Assembly: GCA_017590115.1 (NCBI GenBank)
Contig: JAGGNK010011336.1
Coordinates: forward strand, 248,001-312,000
Reading direction: 5' to 3'
DNA length: 64,000 bases
Origin: Montifringilla adamsi
Taxonomy: Eukaryota > Chordata > Aves > Passeriformes > Passeridae
Positions 53,701 to 62,400 of the stretch are shown here, in pieces. A program made the position numbers and the translations under genes. The notes below the pieces were generated by a model. That model did not search any database, was not told where the DNA came from, and saw nothing but the letters and a program-made list of their open reading frames with translations. Every line of letters begins with the position of its first letter. Positions within the stretch are counted from its first letter, which is position 1.

Positions 53701-55557
53701 GGAACAGATGCTGCACACAAGCATCTTATGTTAACTAAGCTTAGGATATTATCAAAGAAGTGCTACTTAAGGTGCAGAAAGTTACTTAGATGGTAAAGGG
53801 GACTCTTCAAAACTCCCTTTCCTTATTCAGAGCAAGGAATTGATTAGTCCTTGGAGAGAACTGGCTGAGTGATGGCTTTCAGCAGCTGCTGCCAGAGGGT
53901 GCACAGCAGGTTTTGTCCATCAGGGAGACTTGTGCTGTCTGTGACAGCTTCAGTGGGTGCAACTGCTGTTTGCAAGGAATACTCAACAAATTCCTGAAAG
54001 AAAAGATGTGAGTGTAAGGACAGTAGAGCTGGAGGAGGAAACTTTCTGCGTAGAGATTTTGCTGCCTGAACTCAGTTGACACAGTGGTGCCAGTAAGGTC
54101 AATGTAGAGAATTCCTGACAAGTAGTTTGTGGAGCATTCTGACTAGCTCTGTCCAGTGCCTGCAGAAGGGAAGCACTTTGCTGCTGTTGTTACTGGAAAT
54201 AAAGGGTGCACTGAGCTCATCTGGGGTGACATTAAAGTGTGTCCTGCGAGGCATGAGCAGATAGCTAACTGGAGCCTTCTGCACAGACGCTTGCTTCCAC
54301 AGCTGGAAAATTCCTGTGTTCAAGGCTGATCCTAGGCACTGGTACACTAGGCCTATCTGAGCAACCTGCTGAGGGTCCCAGTCAGGTTGTGAGTTACACT
54401 GGAGCAGAAAAAGTGGATTCTTAAAAATAGGGAAATGAGCATCAGTAAATAAATCAGTAACTAAATCTGGAGTTAGCACCACTCACTAGCGGTTAAAATT
54501 GAGGCTCTCCAGTACTGCTGGAGCTGCTGCTGCAGGATACCCCAAGCACAGAAGGCTTTGATTTGGCTGCTGCCTTCTTGGGAGGGGGAGAGCTTTGGCT
54601 TATGCTGGCAGGAGCTTGCCATTTGTGGGCTGGAGGAAGGTGGTCTCCAAAAGACCTCAGAAGTGTTGCTGTTAGAGCTGCACATCACCAGTAACATGCA
54701 AAGCACTGCAAGTCCTGTCTGAGTCACTCTGATTAAATACTCATTCTTGCTGTTGATTTTTCTGAATCTCTGCCTTTCTTTTCCCTCCTTGCTTCAGAGG
54801 AATCCCAGGAAGGTGAGAAGTTACTGGCAATCAGGTTTTTTTTGTTTTTCTGAACTTGATTGAGTTTCTGCTGTGTTGTGAGAGCCGTTTTTCCTAACAG
54901 CTGAATTCGTGTTTTAGGTGTTTTCCAAACTCTTTGAAGTCCTTAGACGCCGAACGGTTCGTCGTGCTCTTACATCAGTGCCGCGACAGCGACTCTCATC
55001 CAACAATAACAAGAAGAAAAACTAGCCAGTATTTTTAACTTTCTTTCTGTATCTGAAGTGTTCACACTTACACATATAGGACAATAAGCTGGACCGTCTG
55101 GGCCGGTCTGCATAAATGCTGTAACCATACCAGACTGATGCTGCATATGGGGTATGGAATTGCACATCCATCTTCTAGGAACTGTAAAGTGGTTTGAATT
55201 CAGTGAAATACTGCTGTGTAGGAGGGGTATCACTTGTGTCCATAGCATGTGACTGCTTTAACCTCATTACTCTAGCAGCAAAATTCATTTCTCTTTCAGT
55301 TCATGCCTCTTTGTGTCAGACTTCATCATTCTAAGTTTTTTCATGATTTCAAGTCTCATCTCTTTATATGATTTTATATCTTATTTTCCTTGGTTCCCTC
55401 ATTTTCTTGTTTCTTTTGCACATTTCTCATTCCACAGGTGTTGAAGCCCATGAGTGATAATTTGATGGAGGATCATATGAGGCAGTCTGTAAAAAACTCT
55501 ATCAAAGCAGGCCTGACCGAGCAGGTGGCTCACCATGCCAGACTAAAGACAGACTGA
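19854..55557 (+). CDS. ATL2: atlastin GTPase 2 (ER membrane fusion), complete gene
   Basis: Atlastins are dynamin-related GTPases that tether and fuse ER tubules into three-way junctions. The exons join as 19854-19914, 36640-36917, 41436-41570, 43249-43353, 44081-44131, 46249-46305, 46878-46970, 47231-47369, 48211-48338, 50470-50526, 51323-51394, 53112-53543 and 55438-55557. All splice phases agree and give 575 residues; human ATL2 has 583. Visible landmarks are the P-loop GAFRKGKS (93-100), switch I Thr in ERETTG (136-141), DTQG (165-168), the guanine-binding RD (236-237), a helical bundle, two membrane segments at about 467-488 and 490-513, and a cytosolic tail. The protein tracks human ATL2 closely and differs clearly from ATL1 and ATL3. 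The N-terminal 50 residues diverge. A close avian ATL2 paralogue is the main alternative identity. Confidence 0.92.
28082..28306. repeat. tandem duplication, unit about 114 bp
   Basis: Two adjacent copies start at 28,082 and 28,196, each opening with AGTTACACTAGTTTGCAGAC and ending near a GTAGAATTCTGGGGTT word. They differ by about three substitutions and one 2-base deletion, so the duplication is young. It lies in intron 1 just upstream of the CR1 fragment. Confidence 0.95.
28420..28985 (-). mobile_element. CR1 LINE 3' fragment
   Basis: Read on the minus strand, this includes the end of the CR1 reverse transcriptase, recognisable as [14 protein letters not shown] near 28,860-28,910, followed by the conserved CR1 downstream region and 3' end. 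On the plus strand it reads as the familiar reverse-complement CR1 text (CAGCCTGTTCCAGTGCCTGA, GGCTAAACTCTCCCAGTTCC). The copy is 5'-truncated and interrupted by stops, so it is inactive. CR1 is the dominant LINE of birds, and this supports the avian assignment. Confidence 0.92.
36231..36336. repeat. duplicated poly-T / poly-C block
   Basis: Two similar units stand side by side: T36-C5-A9-GCCC, then T27-C5-AGATAAAAGGCCC. The repetition suggests local duplication of a homopolymer-containing segment, or an assembly artefact at long homopolymers. The second unit ends in a near-ideal splice acceptor, about 300 bases before exon 2. Confidence 0.85.
36640..36917 (+). CDS. ATL2: ATL2 exon 2: acidic linker, start of GTPase domain, P-loop
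   Basis: Acceptor TTTGCAG|GT and donor AACAGG|gtgagt bound 278 bases. The exon encodes residues 21-113: an acidic linker with a twofold DALPDS repeat (30-41), then [17 protein letters not shown] and the P-loop GAFRKGKS (93-100). The catalytic Arg and Lys of the P-loop (R96, K99) are intact, so GTP hydrolysis should be preserved. Confidence 0.95.
36666..36701 (+). repeat. ATL2: in-frame 18-bp tandem duplication in ATL2 exon 2
   Basis: GATGCCCTGCCAGACTCA at 36,666-36,683 is repeated at 36,684-36,701 with a single final A/G difference. It encodes DALPDS twice in the acidic linker, residues 30-41. Confidence 0.97.
36918..41435 (+). other. ATL2: ATL2 intron 2 (4.5 kb)
   Basis: AT-rich intronic DNA with no coding signal, RNA gene or repeat that I recognise. 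Confidence 0.6.
41436..41570 (+). CDS. ATL2: ATL2 exon 3: switch I
   Basis: 45 codons, residues 114-158, phase 0 at both ends. It contains [10 protein letters not shown] and ERETTG with the switch I threonines. The first four residues (TSPC) differ from the human DSQS, then the match to human ATL2 resumes at WIGG. Confidence 0.96.
41677..41720. repeat. T44 homopolymer
   Basis: 44 consecutive T residues within a longer T/G-rich tract from 41,650, immediately upstream of a CR1 3' end. Its length is likely to vary or be misassembled. Confidence 0.9.
41757..41916 (+). mobile_element. CR1 LINE 3' terminal fragment
   Basis: The text GAGGCTGTGGATGTGCCATC through CAACCTGGTCTATTGGAAGG and TGGAACAAGATGATCC follows the well-known avian CR1 3' end in sense orientation. 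It finishes in a decayed version of the ATTCTATGATTCTATG tail (near 41,906). It is a short 5'-truncated copy, as most CR1 insertions are, and lies 187 bases downstream of exon 3. Confidence 0.92.
43249..43353 (+). CDS. ATL2: ATL2 exon 4: switch II DTQG
   Basis: 35 codons, residues 159-193. [17 protein letters not shown] carries the G3 motif DTQG (165-168). The sequence then continues to SSVQ at donor CAG|gtgaga. It appears identical to human ATL2 as I recall it. Confidence 0.97.
44081..44131 (+). CDS. ATL2: ATL2 exon 5
   Basis: 17 codons, [17 protein letters not shown], residues 194-210, bounded by CTTGCAG| and |gtagga. It lies within the GTPase domain and is strictly conserved among atlastins. 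Confidence 0.96.
44132..46248 (+). other. ATL2: ATL2 intron 5
   Basis: 2.1 kb with no coding or repeat signal that I recognise. Confidence 0.55.
46249..46305 (+). CDS. ATL2: ATL2 exon 6
   Basis: 19 codons, [19 protein letters not shown], residues 211-229, part of the GTPase domain. Both splice sites are canonical. Confidence 0.96.
46878..46970 (+). CDS. ATL2: ATL2 exon 7: guanine-specificity RD motif
   Basis: 31 codons, residues 230-260. [18 protein letters not shown] holds the atlastin G4-type RD pair (236-237) that contacts the guanine base. The exon ends at donor TTGCAG|gtaagt. Confidence 0.97.
47231..47369 (+). CDS. ATL2: ATL2 exon 8: end of GTPase domain
   Basis: 139 bases, residues 261-306 plus the first base of Asp307. 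It contains [20 protein letters not shown] and the conserved [17 protein letters not shown]. Reading past the donor (AATG|gtagga) soon departs from the family, which confirms the boundary. Confidence 0.96.
48211..48338 (+). CDS. ATL2: ATL2 exon 9: linker to helical bundle
   Basis: 128 bases completing Asp307 and running to Lys349. [20 protein letters not shown] and the [12 protein letters not shown] end match ATL2. This segment links the GTPase domain to the three-helix bundle whose movement drives membrane tethering. Confidence 0.96.
48339..50469 (+). other. ATL2: ATL2 intron 9
   Basis: 2.1 kb. A GC-richer patch at about 49,540-49,960 has overlapping short open frames on both strands but no splice structure or family match. 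Confidence 0.55.
50470..50526 (+). CDS. ATL2: ATL2 exon 10
   Basis: 19 codons, [19 protein letters not shown], residues 350-368. The sequence is nearly invariant across atlastins 1-3 and begins the helical bundle. Confidence 0.97.
51323..51394 (+). CDS. ATL2: ATL2 exon 11
   Basis: 24 codons, residues 369-392, beginning [16 protein letters not shown] and ending GMEQ. It is part of the helical bundle. Acceptor TTTTCTAG| and donor CAG|gtatga are adequate. Confidence 0.95.
51395..53111 (+). other. ATL2: ATL2 intron 11
   Basis: 1.7 kb with no recognised feature. The open frame read across its 3' end into exon 12 is intronic until 53,112. Confidence 0.55.
53112..53543 (+). CDS. ATL2: ATL2 exon 12: helical bundle and both membrane segments
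   Basis: 144 codons, residues 393-536, from [15 protein letters not shown] to IAEAIWEQ. The second half holds the hairpin that anchors atlastin in the ER: segment one about 467-488 ([17 protein letters not shown]) and segment two about 490-513 ([17 protein letters not shown]). They are separated by only a couple of residues, so both termini face the cytosol. The exon ends in phase 0 at CAG|gttggt, which allows any of the three downstream tail exons to be joined in frame. Confidence 0.97.
53544..54797 (+). other. ATL2: ATL2 intron 12, upstream part
   Basis: 1.25 kb with no recognised feature. Reading through from exon 12 meets a stop after 13 codons (53,580-53,582). Confidence 0.55.
54798..54812 (+). 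CDS. ATL2: ATL2 alternative 15-nt microexon (RNPRK)
   Basis: AGGAATCCCAGGAAG is flanked by a good pyrimidine tract and acceptor (CCTTGCTTCAG|) and a donor (|gtgaga). It is phase 0 on both sides and encodes RNPRK. I recall the same residues at the start of the alternative C-terminus of human ATL2. It lies between exon 12 and the alternative last exon. Confidence 0.75.
54918..55025 (+). CDS. ATL2: ATL2 alternative last coding exon
   Basis: After acceptor TGTTTTAG|, 35 codons run from [18 protein letters not shown] to SSNNNKKKN and a TAG stop. I recall a closely similar basic tail in a human ATL2 isoform. Joined after the microexon it gives a 576-residue protein; skipping the microexon also stays in frame. 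The tail is Arg/Lys rich and ends KKKN, which satisfies the C-terminal dilysine pattern. It replaces the tail encoded at 55,438-55,557, which has been reported to restrain human ATL2 fusion activity. Confidence 0.8.
   Translation: MFSKLFEVLRRRTVRRALTSVPRQRLSSNNNKKKN
55438..55557 (+). CDS. ATL2: ATL2 terminal exon (canonical tail)
   Basis: Acceptor TTCCACAG|, then 39 codons from [20 protein letters not shown] to HHARLKTD and TGA. It corresponds to residues 537-575 and matches the human ATL2 tail with several substitutions. The tail is cytosolic, predicted amphipathic, and follows the second membrane segment. Confidence 0.96.
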   Translation: MLKPMSDNLMEDHMRQSVKNSIKAGLTEQVAHHARLKTD

Positions 55558-57400
55558 CAGTTCGTCTCCTCTTCAACTCTGCCCTTTTCATCCTAGACAT
55601 GCTTGCTGTACCATGAGAACTCGATAATAATAAAAAATAAATAAAAATAAACCAAAGTTTACAATCAACTGTAGAAGTAGTTTAGTGTGATTGGCTTCAC
55701 AGATTGCTGCCATCACCGGGGAAGAGTTACATTTGTCAGTGCTCAGCTTCTCAGACAAACTGGTGCCATGGAGCCCGCTGGGGTGGGAGGGAGTGGCTCA
55801 GTTTTACCTAGTCCTGGTGCCCCGTGTTTGGGGGAGGGAGGGGGAGCTTCCCCAGCGTTGTGAGTCCGTGCAGGCTCTGGCTTAGGGGGGGAACCTGTCC
55901 CCTGCAGCAGCTGACTTCAGGGAAGTGTCATGGTCAGCCCCTCTCCAGCTGTGCTCTCCCCCGATGTCCCCAGCTCGGCACCGCCCTCACCAGCTGCCGC
56001 GAGTGTTTTGTGCGCGGCCGGTGGAGCCATCGGAGCAGCCACTCCATTGCAACGCGTCTCTTGCTTTCTTGCCTTTTACCAGTGTTACACAGATGCATGT
56101 GCTGGTTCCCCACGCAGAACTGGGGTGTCAGGGAGGCAGTGGCTCAGCACGGAGGGTGTCTTGCCTTGAACTCGCAGACCTGGTCCCGAGGGTGGTGCAT
56201 ATCGGAACTGAGCTGTCTTTTTCTGCAGTTTAGCCTTCATGTATATAATATTGCCATTAATTCTACTGGGGAAGAAATTCCATCCAAAAATGTTGCCTAC
56301 AGCTACCAAGCAATGAGTTAGGATTGTCTGTACAGTGTGTTTAGTTTTTATTTTTTAAGAAATCACAGATAGGGCATGTATATGAAATATAAATATATAA
56401 ATACGATTTTGTATCAAAGTTTTGTAGTTTATGGCAAAACCTGGTTCTGTGGTAGCTAAGTGCAGTTCCTGTAAAGGAATGTTTGTGGCTCATGTAAATG
56501 TGTGAATGCATCAACAATTTGAAGTTTTTTGATATATTTGTGATATTTACCTGCCTTGAGCACTGCAATCTCTCACCCCCTTGGAAAAATCAATGGGAAT
56601 GTTTGTTGTGAAACTCTTGTCTTCTGTTGCATTTTAAAGTTATTTCCTGTAATTTATTTTCAGTACATGATTAAAATCAGTTGTGTATATATGAAATGAA
56701 ATCCGTGCTTATTTTTAAAAGATGTTCAAGTATTGTATTCTACTACATAAACTATGTCAAATACTTATCCTGACAATTATATGAACAGATTTGTTCTATT
56801 GTACTTCATAGCTTTCTATTGAAGCCGATGTTCCTCTCATGCTTGTCTCTGGAAGGTGACCTCTGTCCAGCTCATACCCCCTCCCTGTATAGAAAAACCT
56901 CCTGCTGTTCTTAAGCACGCTTTTGACTTGTGGAGTTGCTTGTCAGATTCTGCCCTCCAACAATTGTATCACTCTGAAATCTTGTTACTGGCTTTACTTT
57001 CATTCTTGGCTAAATCAGTATCAACTGTGTGGAGTGTAAAGGCAGCTAAACAATTAATTGCTGTAGTTTCAGCTGGAAATGGCTGTGTGCAATAGCTGGG
57101 TTTTTTGCATTCCTAAATGGTAACAATTTTCATCAACATTTGAGCTTTAACATCTCCCCTCTCCTGAGTGAGGGAAATCATCTGTCTAGGACTAAAGCAA
57201 TTGCACTGTGACTTTTGCACTGCAAAGAACTGCTGGGGAGTGGTGGTTACCTGCCCTCTGCAGGTGAGGGCTCAGCTCCAGGGGAATGATGCTAAAGATG
57301 AGGTAGGAATGTCGCATTTTATGATATCTCAACCTGTACAGATTAAATACTGTTATTCAAACAAGCCCGTGCTTTGGTGATTAATCTCTTACTAACCAAA
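55558..57400 (+). other. ATL2: probable ATL2 3' UTR
   Basis: Non-coding DNA after the stop, turning strongly A/T rich from about 56,230 to 57,370, as long 3' UTRs often are. Poly(A) signals occur early (AATAAA cluster, 55,629-55,651) and late (ATTAAA at 56,670-56,675 and again near 57,342). The actual 3' end is not determinable without transcript data. Confidence 0.55.
55629..55651 (+). terminator. ATL2: cluster of four overlapping AATAAA poly(A) signals
   Basis: AATAAA starts at 55,629, 55,636, 55,640 and 55,646, beginning 72 bases after the canonical ATL2 stop codon. This is a likely proximal polyadenylation site. Confidence 0.7.
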
Positions 57401-59280
57401 TGAGTCACACGGGGGCTCGCAGGGTGCTCGTGGTCTCCAGGAAGGTGCAGGTCAGATTTGAGGCTGTGCCCTGCGGAGATGGCAAAAACAGAACTCTTCC
57501 TACCACGTGGACAAGGAGTTGGGAGGCTTTGTACAGCTCCTCCAGGGTTTGTGGGGGCAGAGTTCCTGAACACTGTGCCACCAAGTCACAGCATGAATGC
57601 AAAATCCCCTCGAGCTTGTGGGAGGGATTGAAGGTAGGGAAGGGGAGGGGTCAAAATGACTTTTAATCAGGTCTGGGAAAAGGCTGTGTCCTTGTTCGGC
57701 CGTGTTAGCTCCATCTCACCCTTCCCTGGAAGAGGGTACTCCATTCTGTGGGCACAGAGGTCAAAGTGGCACAGACTGGAATGGGACCTGGGGTCCCAGG
57801 GGCTGCACGTTTGGAATAGCAGCAGCCTGGAGTGAGGTTATGTCACTTGAACAGCGAGCTGGATTCAGCCAGCAAGTAGGGTAAGGGGCCTTGGAGCCAG
57901 GTGTGGGAGCAGCTCTAGGTCACATCTATTTTGGCATGAGGGACAAGGTCTGGGCTGATTTGGAGGGTGTGGGGTTCCATTTTCACGTGTGACTCCCTCT
58001 GTGGGGGCAAGAGAGGCTCCGCAAGGGCCAGCTGAGGACAGACTTGAGTCTCAAGGCCAGCTACTGAGGACAGGCACAGTGGGGATGTGCAAAGGTGGGC
58101 TGGACCAGCGGCTGCAGTGCAGCTGTGGGCTGTGTCCATCTGCTGGTTACTGGAGCAGACTGGTGATCCTGAGGCTGGATACTGGAGGAGCTGAGCCTCC
58201 TTGCCCAATTCCTGGAGGGATCCAGAGCCTGTATGTGTATTGTCCCCAACAGCCCTTTCTGGTGACCAGGTGGAGGGGCAAGGTGAGGGTGTTGGTGCTG
58301 TTGTGCCAGTGCTGAACACTGTCCTGGATGGATGAGTGAGCACATTCCATGTGTGTGCCCGGTGGGAATGCTGGCTCAGCCTTGCTGCTGAGGTTGTAGT
58401 AGCCTCACCTCCATGAGCAACCCGTTACAATCAGTATTCCTATTAGAACAAGCTTAGCACTTCTCAACTTCTGTCTGTGTACTGTTAACATCAGGTTGGT
58501 GCACGGAGCGGGTTCCTCAGGGAACTGAGGAGTTTCACAGGGCTTTAAAGAAGCTGACAGCTGCTTTCTCTACCCTGGGCTATTCCACTGCTACTCAGGA
58601 AAGGAGTTCTGAGAGCTGATCCAGGCCTTGCTTGCCCTGTCCTCCCTGAGCATGCAAAAAGCCGAATTTAGCAGGAAAAGCACAGAGAAGATGGTGACTG
58701 ACCCTGGCCAACTCCTGCCTCACACAGGAACACGGCAGAGCAAGGTAGGAAAGCCACATGGAAGATCCTACAGCTGGGAAGTACAATATCATGCCAGAAA
58801 GAGACACAGGAGCAGAGGTGACAGAGCAGATGTAATGAGGTACAGCAGCAGAAAGTGGTGGAGAAGGTTACAAGACAGGATACTTGCTCATTCTGTTCTG
58901 GAAGCGTGTGCCCAAGTTCCTTGGGATGGGAAATCCTCATCTGGAGCAGTATGTGTGGTGATTTCTGGCTCCAGAAAGACGTAAGCAGCAGGAAATTTCT
59001 GGCTATCTCCTAACTTAATTTTCCTACAGCAGACTAGGGCCAGGCCACAGATTTTTCCTGTAGATGTCTGATCCATGAAGGTTAAGTTAAGGAAACTAAA
59101 AGTACATCAGGTGGCGTGGCACAACAATAACAAAAGGGTAGAGAACAGGAAGCCCTGTGTTCTACGAATCCAGATATGGGGAGTGCCCAGTGTTTTGTTT
59201 CATTATGCTAGCCAAGTACAGCAGTATCTCAAAACACCCTGCCTGTTACTATGCTGGGTTAAAGTAATTAAGCACAGGTT
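57400..59280. other. intergenic DNA between convergent ATL2 and EIF4A3
   Basis: About 1.9 kb of GC-moderate DNA with no gene, repeat or RNA that I recognise. The short open frames on both strands have no family resemblance. Confidence 0.55.
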
Positions 59281-59296
59281 ATGGTAAAACTTCCTT

Positions 59297-59302
59297 TTTA
59301 AT
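59297..59302 (-). terminator. EIF4A3: likely EIF4A3 poly(A) signal (ATTAAA)
   Basis: On the minus strand ATTAAA lies about 160 bases after the EIF4A3 stop codon, implying a short 3' UTR ending near 59,275-59,285. It is the commonest variant of AATAAA. Confidence 0.5.
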
Positions 59303-59459
59303 TGAAAAACATGGGTGGGAGTACAGACAATATTTACACAAGTTCTCAAGTGCAGCTCAACTCAAGAACATATGACCAAAAATATGATAAAAGGATGTGG
59401 GTCCAAAACAGAATTACGGAGGGTACCAAATGGTACAACTTCCTGCTAACCACGGACCT

Positions 59460-59476
59460 TCAGATCAGATCAGCAA
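59460..59476 (-). CDS. EIF4A3: EIF4A3 last coding exon (ADLI and stop)
   Basis: Acceptor TCGTTTCAG| then TTGCTGATCTGATCTGA. With the G left by the previous exon this completes Val407 and encodes ADLI and the stop. Only 17 bases of the terminal exon are coding; the rest is 3' UTR down to about 59,280. Confidence 0.95.
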
Positions 59477-62400
59477 CTGAAACGAGAGAAAAGGAAAGAA
59501 TGAAAAGTATTAACTGAGTGTGTGGAGAGCCCCAGCCCAGCGGGACAGCACAGCACTGCTGCCCCCGGGCTCTCCCCAGAAGATGGGCCAGGCAGCACGC
59601 ACCGTTCATGGGCATCTCGTCGATCTGGGTGGAGTAGTACTGCTCGATGTCCCGCAGGATGCGGATGTCGTCGTTCTTCACAAAGTTGATGGCGACGCCT
59701 TTCCGGCCGTACCTGCCCGAGCGGCCGATTCTGCAGAAGGAAGAGGGAATGGAGCCACTGTGGGAAGACCTCCCCCAGCCCCAGTGGCCCGTGGGAAGCC
59801 CCAGCCTACCTGTGTATGTAGAGCTCTCTGTTGTTGGGCAGGTCGTAGTTAATGATCAGCGACACCTGAGGCACATCCAGGCCCCGAGCCCAAACGTCTG
59901 TGGAAATAAGAACTCGGCTGCAAAGAGAAGGACACAGTTAGGACTTTTCTGGGAACCCTCAGTCTCCAGCACAGAGCATGCCCTGCTATTCCATGCTCTC
60001 CCCTCCCCACAGCACATCTGCAGCATCCACTCTTCTGCTGCACAGAAAGCTGTCCCTTGCACTATTACCAAACTTCAGCCAAGACAGGACCAACACAGCT
60101 TGGATCTTTCAGAAGGAATAATGCTCCCAAGTGTTTGAAATACTGAGGATGGAGCACAAACATTTTTCCTTGAATTTTAAATGCACAAACTCCCAACATC
60201 TTCAGTAAAATAGAACAGACTAATTCTACACCAGAGGTATGAGTATCCCTCCTTGGAAAACTGCACGCTCTCAACCACAGGAGATAGATGGGAATCGGAG
60301 TTCTCCTTAACCTGAGCTGAACAAAGCCCTGAGACAGAGGCATTAGGGTTTCCCTGCCCTGAGCACCGATCTAAGCAACGTTATTTGGGGCATTTACCTT
60401 GCGCCAGATCTGAACTCTTTCATGATGGACTCTCTCTCCTTTTGGGGCATGTCCCCATGCATGGAGGAAACTGTGAAGTTGGCTTCCCTCATCTTCTCTG
60501 TGAGCCAGTCGACCTGTGAACACAGCCTGGGTTAGCTCTTTGCTCAGACAGCCAAACACAGCAGCTGAGCTCCAGAATGTTTGCTGAGATGAGCTGGTAT
60601 AGCCTGAGAGACACTTCCACAGGCATTCTGAGACTAAGAGAAGTAAATAATCCTTACAAAGCATCAGCTGTATGATACAGGGCTCCACAAGCCCTGAAAG
60701 GAAAGGAATTAAGAGCATTTATTCAGGAAGTGTGTGTTTGCTCCAGGAATTATAAGCAGTTAGATTGAACATATTCTTACTTCTCTAAAAAGGCAATTCC
60801 TGTCAGCTGTATCAGGTCTGCCTCTGTTGTTTTAAGTTAGGCACATCCCAAAGGTTTAACCTATGGTCCTACTGAACTATTTCCAAACGGGGGAGCAACC
60901 AGACCTCTTAACTAATCCAGCATTGTTTGAGTCACCCTCAGGAAGCACCATGCCCCTCTGATGGCCCCTGTACCTTTCTCTTGGTGTTACAAAAGATGAC
61001 AGCCTGGGTGATGGTCAGTGTGTCATAGAGATCACACAAGGTATCGAACTTCCACTCTTCCCTCTCCACAGCCACGAAAAACTGTTTGATTCCTTCGAGA
61101 GTCAACTCATCACTGCAGGGAAGAACACAACAAGCAGTTAGAAGGGCTGGGTGTGCTTCACCAGAGACCACCCCTCTGCCCCATGTGCTGTGGGTTGCTG
61201 GTTCCAGATGGAATCCAAGTTGTTCTAGAAAGTCCTGGGAAAACTCAGCTTTAAGAAGGGCCCTGAACATGACCCGTTCAGCAGAGACTGGAACTGCTCT
61301 GCTCCAGCCAGACAGCTCCATTTCTGTTCTCATTATTTTTACATTCCAGCTTCTTGACAAGAGAGACTGAATTCTTCACACTCAAGAAGCTCGAATGTAC
61401 TAAATGGGGCATGTAAGAGCTCAGGCAAGAGGGAGACTCCTCCCAAGTCCCAGTGCACAAGGACCCGTGACACCACCAGATGTAAACTGTGCCTCCAAAA
61501 AAACTCTGCCTGGGATCAGTTGGCTAAAGGGGTTTTTTGCCTGTATGTAATAGGAAATTTTAACAGGAAGCTTAAAAAATCCTCTGGGGGAGCCCAGGAA
61601 TTGGATAAGTGTGAAGGATAGATTTCCATGAGGAGACTGCTATCCATGGGGAGAATGAGGGGACAGCCAGGCTGAGCATAAGCACACAGAACTGGACAAG
61701 GAAAAAGTTAGGGAGATAAGTCAGCCCCTGCTGGGAAACAGGACATGAGCACATCTGTAACACTCAGGAACGATGAGAAGGAACACAAGAGACTCCCTGT
61801 ACATTTACATCAGTTAACACTGTGAACTGCCCAGGGCTGGACCAATCCTGTTCCCAGAGTCCCTGTTCTCTCCAAGGAAACTCACTGACCGTTTCACCAG
61901 GATGCGGATGGGGTCTGTCATGAATTTGTTGGTCATTTCCAAGATTTCATGCGGCAAAGTGGCGCTGATCAGAACCACCTGTGTGGCTGGAGGCAGGTAT
62001 CTGTACACATCGTAAATCTGCTCCTTGAAGCCTGCAGTGCAAGTCAAGCCACACAGAACAGTTAGCACATCCTTCTCCCAAATATCCTCCTCTTTTACAA
62101 TCTGATCTGGAATTCAGTACTGGGTCCATACTACGGGATGAACACAAATGTGTGAATCAGTAACATCAGACAAGGCCTGTTGTGTAGCTTAACCTACTAC
62201 AGCCTATAACTGACTGTAATAGTCTAACTTTTTAAACTTTTAACTTTTTAGAACTGGGCCTGCCAGCTGGGACACCCTAGAATCTCAAAGAAGCAAGGAG
62301 AAAGGGAGGCAAATGTTTTACCTTTATTGAGCATTTCATCTGCTTCATCCAAAACCAGCATTTTGATGGCACGAGTTCTTAGACTTCTGCGGCGAATCAT

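Noticed and set aside
59477..59602. Open frame through the last EIF4A3 intron
   Set aside because: The frame departs from the family after MPMN and regains VADLI only by removing the intron with canonical GT-AG ends.
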